DNA of 64,000 nucleotides, taken from the NCBI GenBank assembly GCA_047495785.1, contig JBLDXI010000029.1, positions 806,001 to 870,000 of the forward strand, written 5' to 3'. The translations under genes and the position numbers were made by a program. The notes below the pieces were generated by a model. That model was given only the letters and a program-made list of their open reading frames with translations. It searched no databases and was not told the origin of the DNA. How positions within the stretch are numbered: the first letter of the stretch is position 1; every line of letters starts with the position of its first letter. Below, piece by piece: positions 8,488 to 16,978 of this stretch. Source of the DNA: Lepidodermella squamata (lineage: Eukaryota; Gastrotricha).

Positions 8488-10854
8488 ATGCGGATTATTT
8501 TTGTGATTGGCTTTTTCGTTGTCTTGAAATGCTGTGAAGCTAAACCAAAGCCATACGTGCTCCGTTTGTTAAATTTTCGTAATCAGCAGGTTGGAGGTTC
8601 TTGCGCGATCGCTCAAGACATCGCTGTGGACTTGATCAACAATCGAAGCGACATATTGCCAAATTACCACATTATTCTCATAACGACCAGCGAGGGCCCG
8701 AATGGCATGCTAGCGCCGAAAGCTTTGGCTGATTTTGATCGGCGTTTCGAACCTCCACAGGTTACCGAATTTCAAGCTCCTCTCATCTCTGGTATGTCAC
8801 TAACCCCTGGTTGCAGAGCGGTAGGCTCGATGGTACATCATTTTGGAATGATACTATTAGCTGGAGGATGCCTCAATCCAAGATTTACGGCTAATAGGAG
8901 GCTGTATCCTGGTATGTACCGTGAGCGAGCGTCAGCCGAGGTCGCAAACTATCCAGTCGTCGCTTTTATAAAGCGCATCGGATTTTGGCTGAAGTTTGGC
9001 ATAATTGCAAATTCAGAGAATGAGTACAATATTGCTGTAGCCTCGCATCTTCAGCAAACAGCTAAAGCAGAAGGCCTTGTTGTCAGCTGGTTCGAAGCGA
9101 CACCGTCGCCAGATGAGAACTCTATGCGGACGTTAAACGACAGTGGCGTTCGCATAATTTTTATTCAAGCAGTAGAATTCGCCTTTTTCTCCAATTTTCT
9201 CTGCCAAGCCTACGATGCTGGAATTTACGGGACGAGGTACGTTTTTCTAGCATCTTATGGCTTGGCTCTTAGGGATCCGAGTTTGACAACATCAGATTCT
9301 TGTTCAGCCCAGGTGATAAGAAAGCAGATGCGTAGTATCTACTATGTGGGATCCACTCCATTCGCCCTCGAAAATAATGGCCCCGTTCAGCTAGGTTATG
9401 ATGTGCAAGGATTCGATGCCATTTTTTCTACACTCTCAAATGGAACTAAGCGGGAGGATTACCCCGAGCGAGTTTTTTGCCACGATCGAATTCTTCACAG
9501 CCTGCTGGTCTTAGACGAAACTGAGAAACGTTTAACGGGACTGAATATGTCGTTGCGAGATTTTAGGAATAATCGGTCAACAGTTATGCATGCACTTAAC
9601 CAGACAGTTCCATCCTTGTCATTTATTGGGCTTCGCATGGGAAAGTTCGGATACAGTGAAAGGCTTGAAGTTGAGGAAGATATATGTTACGTTTCCAGCC
9701 AATCGGCAGCACTTTCACTTGACTTCAACTTGAAGATTGATTTTGACAACGAACCGTCATCAGGCAACTCTAAAAACACTTCAGCAAGTATTAAATTTGC
9801 TCCGTCACCTTCACAACCATTAAAGTGGATTACCCAAGACGGGATGCCGCCAAAAGACAGTGCCCAACTTGTCATTTCAACGGAAAAGGTACCACCAGAA
9901 GTTCTCTATGTGATCGCATCACTAGCTTCCTTGGCGTTTATTTCAAAGCTTGTTGTCATGGTTGCAATTCACTTTGCTCGCGGGCTAGAGCAGTTTACGT
10001 CATCCAAACGTGAATGGATCTTGCTATCGCTTGGCTGCATTTTGCTCGACATTGCTGCTGTCCTTTTCGTTGCCGGATTAGAAACCAACGGCGAAATTTT
10101 ATGTGCCATTCGAATTAGTCTCGCTGTTTTTGGATTAACAGTTACACACGGCTTTTTGTTGATAAATGCCATGCGTAAATACAGTTTTCCAGGGCAAACA
10201 TCGCGAAAATTATATGGGACGACCAGCCCACATTCCACGGTCCAATCGGGAATGAGCAATTCGACCGTTAAAGAAATAAGGTCCAAGTTATATTCAGTGC
10301 GGTCTGGTACTTCTCAACGAAAACGAAAGCTGAAGACGACAGTTGCTTTTTCGAAGTCGTTCACTACTTTCGTGGTGATCCTGATCGTCATCGTCAATAT
10401 TGCAGGACTTGTAATATTGCACTCGACGGGAGCTCAAAAGGTATTGAAGGTGAGATTGGACGAGGAATCGTTCTATAACGAATTCAGCGACACTGTAAAC
10501 GAGGTTTTTGAGTTACAATGCTACTCAGAAACCGCGACTGTTTTCTACGTGTTGACTGCCAGCTGTCACGGTTTGGTCATGTTCGCTTCGGCTTTTATGT
10601 CCTACCAACTGAGATCGAAGGCTGACATGAAGCACCTGCGCCTCGCTATCGTAGGTGAATCGACCCTTCTTATCGGCATAATTCTCGTAGTAATGGTGCT
10701 ATCCTCAGACTCGGCCACGTCGCAATACCTGACAACATCCATTGGGCTTTTTATTGTCGCCGCGTCGATACCAGCTATATTTTTTCATCGTCTTTACTCT
10801 CTGGCAATCTCTGGAGAGCGGAGTAGCTCAGCTATCGGAAACAATAAACGCTAG
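8488..10854 (+). CDS. Class C GPCR, GABA-B-receptor-like, tandem copy 3 (intronless)
   Basis: An open frame of 788 residues starting with a signal peptide (MRIIFVIGFFVVLK), then the flytrap domain and seven hydrophobic segments from about residue 470. It is closest to copy 1: at 8885-9010 the two are almost identical in DNA, including silent positions, while other parts are clearly diverged. The TM3-TM4 loop is again long, Ser/Lys/Arg-rich and poorly conserved between copies. The GABA-B-type Cys pair and the PPKDSA pre-TM1 motif are present. The four array members may be differently tuned receptors; ligand and expression cannot be read from the sequence. Confidence 0.9.
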   Translation: MRIIFVIGFFVVLKCCEAKPKPYVLRLLNFRNQQVGGSCAIAQDIAVDLINNRSDILPNYHIILITTSEGPNGMLAPKALADFDRRFEPPQVTEFQAPLISGMSLTPGCRAVGSMVHHFGMILLAGGCLNPRFTANRRLYPGMYRERASAEVANYPVVAFIKRIGFWLKFGIIANSENEYNIAVASHLQQTAKAEGLVVSWFEATPSPDENSMRTLNDSGVRIIFIQAVEFAFFSNFLCQAYDAGIYGTRYVFLASYGLALRDPSLTTSDSCSAQVIRKQMRSIYYVGSTPFALENNGPVQLGYDVQGFDAIFSTLSNGTKREDYPERVFCHDRILHSLLVLDETEKRLTGLNMSLRDFRNNRSTVMHALNQTVPSLSFIGLRMGKFGYSERLEVEEDICYVSSQSAALSLDFNLKIDFDNEPSSGNSKNTSASIKFAPSPSQPLKWITQDGMPPKDSAQLVISTEKVPPEVLYVIASLASLAFISKLVVMVAIHFARGLEQFTSSKREWILLSLGCILLDIAAVLFVAGLETNGEILCAIRISLAVFGLTVTHGFLLINAMRKYSFPGQTSRKLYGTTSPHSTVQSGMSNSTVKEIRSKLYSVRSGTSQRKRKLKTTVAFSKSFTTFVVILIVIVNIAGLVILHSTGAQKVLKVRLDEESFYNEFSDTVNEVFELQCYSETATVFYVLTASCHGLVMFASAFMSYQLRSKADMKHLRLAIVGESTLLIGIILVVMVLSSDSATSQYLTTSIGLFIVAASIPAIFFHRLYSLAISGERSSSAIGNNKR

Positions 10855-11526
10855 ATTAAAAGCGATACGAGTATATTCAGTCATCTGGTTGACTGAATCA
10901 AACCCCACATTTGCTTGCGCTATTCATTTCGTCATGTCGAGGCTCGAGTTTTTCGCCGTTGAAACTGATTCATGCACTAAAACAATAACCTTCAATTGTT
11001 GAAGTTCATATTCGGCGTTGTAGCAGCAATCCGGAATTTGAGTAGGATCAGCCTCAGGCCCATTTACAATCGGGTAGCAGCCATCGCCAACAGACACTTT
11101 TGTGCCACCAAAAGGGGCGTTATTTTTGCAAATATCGCGAATGGTTACGGGTTTGCGAATGGTAATCATGTTTTAAATTACTTCAATTGTTATTTCAATT
11201 GTGGACAAATAAAAATGTGTTCGAATTTTCCACCGTCTGACCCAGTAGTTTTTCATCTTTTCGATGTACTCTAGTGTAAGTTTCCGTGTGTAAAAGAAAT
11301 CGGGTGAAAAACATGTCATTGATGCTAAACCGGATATTTAGTTTTAAGGAGTTTTAAGAGCTCTATCTAACACATTAGAGTGCTCAACAATCGGAAACCA
11401 TGTAAAAACTTGAGGGGGAAGATCGAGTTAGGCCTAGGAAGTTGGATGCAGGCATGTGACATGCGTAACCTCAAGGCACTCAAGTCATTTTCTTCTCATT
11501 ACAAGCTCATTTTTCGTTAAGCTATA
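10855..11526. other. Intergenic between receptor copies 3 and 4; possible Cys-rich exon remnant on minus strand
   Basis: On the minus strand at about 11030-11169 an open frame contains ICKNNAPFGGTKVSVGDGC followed by a CC pair after about 17 residues. This spacing recalls single-VWC-domain secreted proteins, but the rest of such a gene is missing and no splice partner is evident. It is best read as a relic or chance. The remainder is ordinary intergenic sequence. Confidence 0.25.
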
Positions 11527-13839
11527 ATGATTTTTACGTTTATTATTTCAACTTTGCTGGCTAATCAGGGCGCAGTGGTTGGAAGTAAGCCCAAAACGCT
11601 TCGCATGCTGAATTTAAGAATACAATCGCCGGGGAGCGCATGTGCCATTGGGCAAGATATCGTTGTAGATATCATCAATAATCGAAACGACATTCTACCG
11701 AATTACCAAGTCGTCCTTCACAGTGTTACTGAAGGCGCAAATGGCATGCTAGCTCCCAAAGCAGTTGCTGATTTCGACCTGAGCTTCGACGGGCAGCAAT
11801 CGACATACCAAGCCCCTTTGCTGTCAGGGCCATCTCTTACACCTGGTTGCAAGGCTGTTGGCTCTATTGTGCATCACTTCGGAATGATCGCACTAGCTGC
11901 AGCGTGTCTCAACCCTAAATTCACAGCAAATAGACGTCTCTACCCAGGTCTGTTTCGCGAACGGGCATCGGCTGAGATATCCAACTATCCTTTGGTCTCA
12001 TTCATAAAGCGAATAGGACGCTGGCAGAAGTTCGCCATTATCGCAAATTCGGACAATGAATACAACACTGCAGTTGCAACTCATCTCCACCAAACCGCTA
12101 AATCAGAAGGTCTGATGGTTAGCTGGTTCGAGGCAACTCCTTCGCCGGATACTAACTCGCTGAGCTTGCTAAAAGATAGTGGTGTTCGGGTGATCTTTAT
12201 TCAATCTGTGGAAAGCCCTTTCCTGTCCAACTTTCTTTGCCTGGCGTATGAAGCGGGAATTTACGGGCCGAAATACGTTTTTATAACTACCTATTCCTTG
12301 GCTTATCGAGATCCAAGTTTGACAACCACAGATACCTGCACGGCCCAAGTAATCAGGAAACAGATGGGTAGCATCTACTACGCCGGTACTGCAACATTTA
12401 CCCTCGAGAACAACGGCTTCCTCCAGCTAGGTTACGATCTTTCTGGGTTCGATGCTATGTTTCTGAATTACAGTAATGGCACGAAACGAGAAGATTTTTC
12501 TGACCGAATTTTTTGCCACGATCGCATCTTGCATTCTCTGTTAGTTTTAGACGAAACGGAAAAACGCCTGCAAATGCAAAACATTTCGTTAAGTGATTTC
12601 CGCGAAAATCGAGCCTTTGTTATGAACGTTTTAAACGAAACTTTGCCGTCACTTCCGTTCACCGGACTACGTATGGGCCTGTTCAAGTACAGCGAGAGGC
12701 TTGAAATCGAGGAAGACTTGTTTTACGTGTCTAGCCAAGCTGCATCGCTTGCTTCGGCTTTCAATTTGAAAATAATAGCAGGTAGTGCTAATACTTCCAG
12801 AGATTTCGTGAAGCCGAGCTCTGGCATCCAACCACTCAAATGGAACACTGTTGACGGAGAACCGCCAAAGGATAGCGCCCGAGTAATCGAAACACTGAAA
12901 TTTGTACCCCAAGAAGTTGTCTATCTGATTATAATTGCCGCAACAATCGTTTTGACGATAAAGATAGTTGCGCTCGGCGTTATTTTCTATTTGAAAAGAA
13001 AGAAAAAACTTCCCACATCGATTCAAAGCAACTTCGAACCGATAATTCTGGTATTTGGCTGCACAATTGTGGATGTTTCTTCAATTCTCTATGTAAAAGG
13101 GCTGAATCAATACGGCGTGTTAATATGTGATTTGAGACTGATCTTAGGCGTAATTGGTATGACTATCGTCCATGCATGCCTCTTCACAAGTATTCTGACG
13201 CGTTACAAGTTCAGTGAACCTACCGGTAGCTGTAATGTGTCCGATAATGGGGATCCGCGAACGAAAGGTACCGTACTCCGAGCGCATTCAAGAACTTATC
13301 CGGCCCGTCATCAAAGGAAGATCCATAGAACAACGCCTTCTTCCACCAGAAATGTTGCTATTGCTTTAGCTCTAGCCTTTGCGGCTATTAATTTCATCGC
13401 GTTGATCGTCGCGTTCTCCGACGGATCTTTCAGGGTGGTTTCGGTCGCCGTGGTTACAGAATCTGGGTACGATGATGATTCTGATGCGATATACGAAGTG
13501 TTTGAGTATCAGTGTCAGTCGGTGGCCATCAATACATTCTATGCGATGACATTTGGAAGCCATGGTCTTGTCATTTTCACGACAGCTTTCATGGCATATC
13601 AACTTCGAGCTAAGACTGATGTAAATCATTTACGTCTTGCTGTCGCTAGCGAGATGACGCTTTTCACTGCAATGTGTCTCATTGTGACTGTTCTATCGTC
13701 ATCCTCTGCTACATCCCAGCATTTGGCCGTCTCAATTGGATTGTTCATTGCTGCTAGCTGCACCCCATTCTTAGTTTTTTATCGTCTGTTTAGTAAGGTA
13801 AAAACGACAGCCCTTCGCCAGTCCAGTGTTCCGGCCTAA
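11527..13839 (+). CDS. Class C GPCR, GABA-B-receptor-like, tandem copy 4 (intronless)
   Basis: A 770-residue open frame with an N-terminal signal peptide (MIFTFIISTLLANQG). It has the same flytrap plus 7TM plan but is more diverged from copies 1-3 in DNA and protein and lacks the near-identical blocks they share. Retained landmarks include the RASAEI block, DPSLTT, PPKDSA before TM1, the TM3 and ECL2 Cys residues, and the TM5 block FYAMTFGSHGL. It ends in a short Ser/Arg tail. It marks the downstream edge of the array and probably diverged before the burst that gave copies 1-3. Confidence 0.9.
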   Translation: MIFTFIISTLLANQGAVVGSKPKTLRMLNLRIQSPGSACAIGQDIVVDIINNRNDILPNYQVVLHSVTEGANGMLAPKAVADFDLSFDGQQSTYQAPLLSGPSLTPGCKAVGSIVHHFGMIALAAACLNPKFTANRRLYPGLFRERASAEISNYPLVSFIKRIGRWQKFAIIANSDNEYNTAVATHLHQTAKSEGLMVSWFEATPSPDTNSLSLLKDSGVRVIFIQSVESPFLSNFLCLAYEAGIYGPKYVFITTYSLAYRDPSLTTTDTCTAQVIRKQMGSIYYAGTATFTLENNGFLQLGYDLSGFDAMFLNYSNGTKREDFSDRIFCHDRILHSLLVLDETEKRLQMQNISLSDFRENRAFVMNVLNETLPSLPFTGLRMGLFKYSERLEIEEDLFYVSSQAASLASAFNLKIIAGSANTSRDFVKPSSGIQPLKWNTVDGEPPKDSARVIETLKFVPQEVVYLIIIAATIVLTIKIVALGVIFYLKRKKKLPTSIQSNFEPIILVFGCTIVDVSSILYVKGLNQYGVLICDLRLILGVIGMTIVHACLFTSILTRYKFSEPTGSCNVSDNGDPRTKGTVLRAHSRTYPARHQRKIHRTTPSSTRNVAIALALAFAAINFIALIVAFSDGSFRVVSVAVVTESGYDDDSDAIYEVFEYQCQSVAINTFYAMTFGSHGLVIFTTAFMAYQLRAKTDVNHLRLAVASEMTLFTAMCLIVTVLSSSSATSQHLAVSIGLFIAASCTPFLVFYRLFSKVKTTALRQSSVPA

Positions 13840-14011
13840 TTCTTTACTAATTCATAGCCAGTTGAATTGAATGCGTCAAACCACATACATATTTTGCTGC
13901 TCTTTGTCAAACACTAAAGCATTTGTCGTGAACGCTTTAAAATGACGTTATTCCAGTTTTCTGAAAATAAAAAAAAAACAAAAAACAAAAAATAATAAAA
14001 GCAAAATATTG
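13840..14011. other. 3' flank of receptor 4, A-rich
   Basis: A poly(A)-rich stretch with an AATAAA-like signal at about 13965-14000 separates the receptor from the minus-strand tRNA. It probably contains the receptor's polyadenylation site. Confidence 0.4.
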
Positions 14012-14084
14012 CGCCCTCCGGGGGACTCGAACCCCCGACCCTGTGATTAAAAGTCACATGCTCTACCGACTGAGCTAGGAAGGC
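14012..14084 (-). tRNA. tRNA-Lys (anticodon TTT)
   Basis: A 73-nt cloverleaf. The acceptor stem is GCCTTCC/GGAGGGC, the anticodon loop is CTTTTAA and the T-loop is TTCGAGT, with no intron. Its sequence is identical to the plus-strand tRNA-Lys at 28153-28225. The A-box (TAGCTCAGTCGG) and B-box (GGTTCGAGTCC) are intact, so it should be transcribed by RNA polymerase III. Confidence 0.97.
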
Positions 14085-14762
14085 CGTTGATAATGGGTGT
14101 CATGACGACTCCTTAATTTCAGCACGCTGCAATAAAGCAGCAAAAGTCTGGTGATAACAACAACAAAATACCATAATTACGCAGTTCGTACCTATTTTAC
14201 TGTTGTGCATTACATATAACGGTTCGAGCGCATTACTTCTTCAAACTTCATCATTCGGAAGATGAATACTTAATGTTGCAAAAATAATACCAAGAAATAT
14301 CAAGAAAATTTTCTGTCGAATTTCAATTTATCCCAATGCTATATTTCTTGTTAGCTTTTTAATTCCGAAAGTGAGTAATTTGAAGGATCTGCACAAATTC
14401 AATGGGATCTCAGGGTTCTCAGTCCAAAAATATATAACTGGTGGCAAGAATGTGACATCGTGAACAGTTAATTTCGAATATATGTCCCAAAATATATAAC
14501 TTTTTCAAATTCAGTTCATAAAACAATGAAAGACCTATCGATGCTGCTAACTGCTGCATACAAAATCCATTACGGTTGCGGAAAAGTAGGAAAATGCGAG
14601 CAGAAACGATACTTTACTTTGCAATAGTTGAAACAATTATACGATTTGAATATGCATTAGAAGCCCAACACCCTGATTCAAGCGGTCTTCCGCGGTAACA
14701 TCTTCAGGGTCAGTTTTGAGCGGCGCCTTGTATGGATCGAAATAATGAACCGAAATAATGGA
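14085..14762. other. Intergenic, AT-rich, no gene seen
   Basis: About 680 bases lie between the tRNA and the 3' end of the minus-strand LRR gene. No convincing open frame, RNA gene or repeat is seen. Confidence 0.5.
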
Positions 14763-16262
14763 TTACCCAATCAGCTCTTCTTGATGCTCGTTAATGTTAT
14801 CCATTTGAACTGTTCGGGTTGAAGGTAAATTCGCCCTCGCCCTACGGAAATTGTTACATATTTTGCAAGCGGCAAAACAATAACTACCCAAGCCGATGAA
14901 GATCAACAGAGCAAGAATACTCATAAAAACCGATGCAGCTTCAAAATTATGTAGCCTGCCATTTGCCATCGAACAGCCGAGTGCAACAGCATCAGATTCA
15001 TTTAAATATGCAAGATTCTTCATGTTGACCACCTCCGGTGTACTGCAAGTACCTGCCACAGCTCTTCTAGCGTGATGATTACTAACGATCAAAAAGACTA
15101 AAGGGCAATCGCAGTTCAGAGGATTATCATGTAGGTCCAGTAGATTTATGTAACTCCAATCATCACAAGCTTTCTCATCAAGGCTATCTATTTTGTTGCC
15201 ACGCAAAAGGATGGTAACGTTCTTTGTCGAATTTGCAATCCGTCCGAAATTCAACGCGCCTTGTTCAATTCGAGTCAGGGTATTATTGCTGGCGTCCAAC
15301 AAAATTAATGACGGCGGTACATGTTTGATGGATCGAATTTTGCAATTTGCCATGTGAAGTTTCTTGATGTTTGGTAGGTGATCTAGCATTTCCGGAATCG
15401 ACAGATCGAGCTTACTGTTATGCGATAACTCAAGAACTTCCAATTGCGTGAAATCGCTTGAAAATTTCACTTCAGTCAAGTTGTTGAAACTCAAGTTCAG
15501 CGAGACGATACTTTCCGGCAATGTTGAATTCGAGATGTTGACTTCTGTAATAGCGCAACCATGCATATCGATATGCTTCAGTGATCCCAATTTCGTAAAA
15601 ACGTCGTTAGGAATATACTTGAAATGTAAGTCTTCTACCAAGTTGAGTGAATTCAACCTCGGAAAGCAATTAAAAGTGTCGCGACTAATATTCCTTATTC
15701 CACATTGTTTGAAAGTTAGTTCTTTCAAATTTCCTACTTTTGCTTCTGCATTAACCAAGGAACAGGTGATATTTCGATGCGTTAAGATGCGGACATCCGA
15801 AATCTCGATGAGCAGCGATTTCAGGCTCAGTTGCGTAAAGGGAAGTTTGAAGTAACTCCGATCAGCTTGATTCGAGCCGAGTAATAGGTGCTTCAGTGTG
15901 GATTCGACATCCTTGAACGCATTGTCAGCTATCTCGATTAAGGTATTCCCACGAAGATCAATTGTCTCAACACCCAAAGGCTTGAAATCACCTTCGTCGA
16001 TGTAATTTATTGAGTTGTTTGCCAAATCAAGCTTTGTAAATTGAATCGCTTCCGACGTATTCAAAATGGCGAATTCAGGCATGTATTCGAGACCGCGATT
16101 GCTGCAATCGATCAGGCGAAATTGTGGGAAGAAATTGCATTGATCGAGTGGCTCTTTTATGCCATCAAAATAAGAGCGAGCAGATGTAAAAAATGAAAGG
16201 CTCATAATTATTTCCAGCATTTCCATTTTATATTTTTGTTTCTGCAATTTCCAAACAACCAA
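14763..16262 (-). CDS. Single-pass membrane protein with extracellular leucine-rich repeats
   Basis: An intronless 499-residue frame. The true start may be the second Met (residue 13, MEMLEIIMSLSF), which begins a signal peptide directly. Residues about 55-385 hold degenerate LRRs (for example LTKLDLANN-like, LNLSFNNLTEV, LEVLELSHNSKL, LLDASNNTLTRI). A C-terminal Cys-flanked cap follows (NPLNCDCPL...GTCSTPE...LGCS, about 390-442). A transmembrane helix at about 455-475 is followed by a short Cys/Arg-rich cytoplasmic tail without a TIR or kinase domain. The architecture suggests a surface adhesion or recognition protein. Assignment to a named family is not possible. Confidence 0.85.
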   Translation of the reverse strand: MVVWKLQKQKYKMEMLEIIMSLSFFTSARSYFDGIKEPLDQCNFFPQFRLIDCSNRGLEYMPEFAILNTSEAIQFTKLDLANNSINYIDEGDFKPLGVETIDLRGNTLIEIADNAFKDVESTLKHLLLGSNQADRSYFKLPFTQLSLKSLLIEISDVRILTHRNITCSLVNAEAKVGNLKELTFKQCGIRNISRDTFNCFPRLNSLNLVEDLHFKYIPNDVFTKLGSLKHIDMHGCAITEVNISNSTLPESIVSLNLSFNNLTEVKFSSDFTQLEVLELSHNSKLDLSIPEMLDHLPNIKKLHMANCKIRSIKHVPPSLILLDASNNTLTRIEQGALNFGRIANSTKNVTILLRGNKIDSLDEKACDDWSYINLLDLHDNPLNCDCPLVFLIVSNHHARRAVAGTCSTPEVVNMKNLAYLNESDAVALGCSMANGRLHNFEAASVFMSILALLIFIGLGSYCFAACKICNNFRRARANLPSTRTVQMDNINEHQEELIG

Positions 16263-16978
16263 GCTTCTTCCATATGCCTTCTGCTATCTGACAAAGATCA
16301 AGACCAACCAACCATCACAAATTAGCCTACGTATTCGCAGACTGCTGAGCTAATAGCTTCAAGACTTGCTATTTAACTCAGCATATCGCGAAGCACTCTC
16401 TGGAACCCAAGGATTTGTTTTGCTGCGCTAAAATCACTCGGGGTTCCAGATCGGGGGAAATTGTATTTGTCCATGGTTATCCATAGAGTATTCCCTTATT
16501 ATCACGTGGAAGGTTAGCTTCAATTATGATTGTGAAAATACCACATGTTTCCAAAACAAAATAAAGGAGCGAAAATGTTGCAATCCTTACGGAAAAACCG
16601 ACCACACACAGAGAGTAGGGTTTAGGATTAAAAAAACGCTTAAAAATAACAACGAGAAAAATGTAACAAACATCAAGCTACAAAATTGCAAGCAATCGCA
16701 TTTTCTCTAAAGCGCAAAACTAACAATGGTTGTATGTATTCTATTTAATATTGAGCGACTACCATAAGGTAAATACAGCTGCAGTACGCTCATCTATCAC
16801 GTTTTTCGTTATTTACGCTGAATTGGCTTCTTGAACGTTTTTGAAGATGATGCGCAAGAAACGATCGATTTTTCTCGCCTCGCATTACTAGTAATACTCT
16901 GATAATAGAAACTGCAACCGAGAATCCTCAGTTTTAAAAGCAAAAACCTAAACGCTGCCGATTTCTATAAAATCTAAA
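16263..16978. promoter_or_regulatory. Divergent promoter region between the LRR gene and class A receptor 1
   Basis: About 700 bases separate two divergently transcribed genes. At 16815-16890, GAATTGGCTTCTT, GATGCGCAAG and ATCGATTTTTCTCGC occur in an order and spacing that recur upstream of class A receptor 2 at 20170-20260. This suggests a shared control element. No other gene is visible. Confidence 0.4.

Noticed and set aside
14763-16262. Bacterial origin of the intronless LRR and class C genes (horizontal transfer)
   Set aside because: Signal peptide, LRR cap, 7TM and GABA-B-like features are animal types; lack of introns alone is better explained by retroposition or intron loss.
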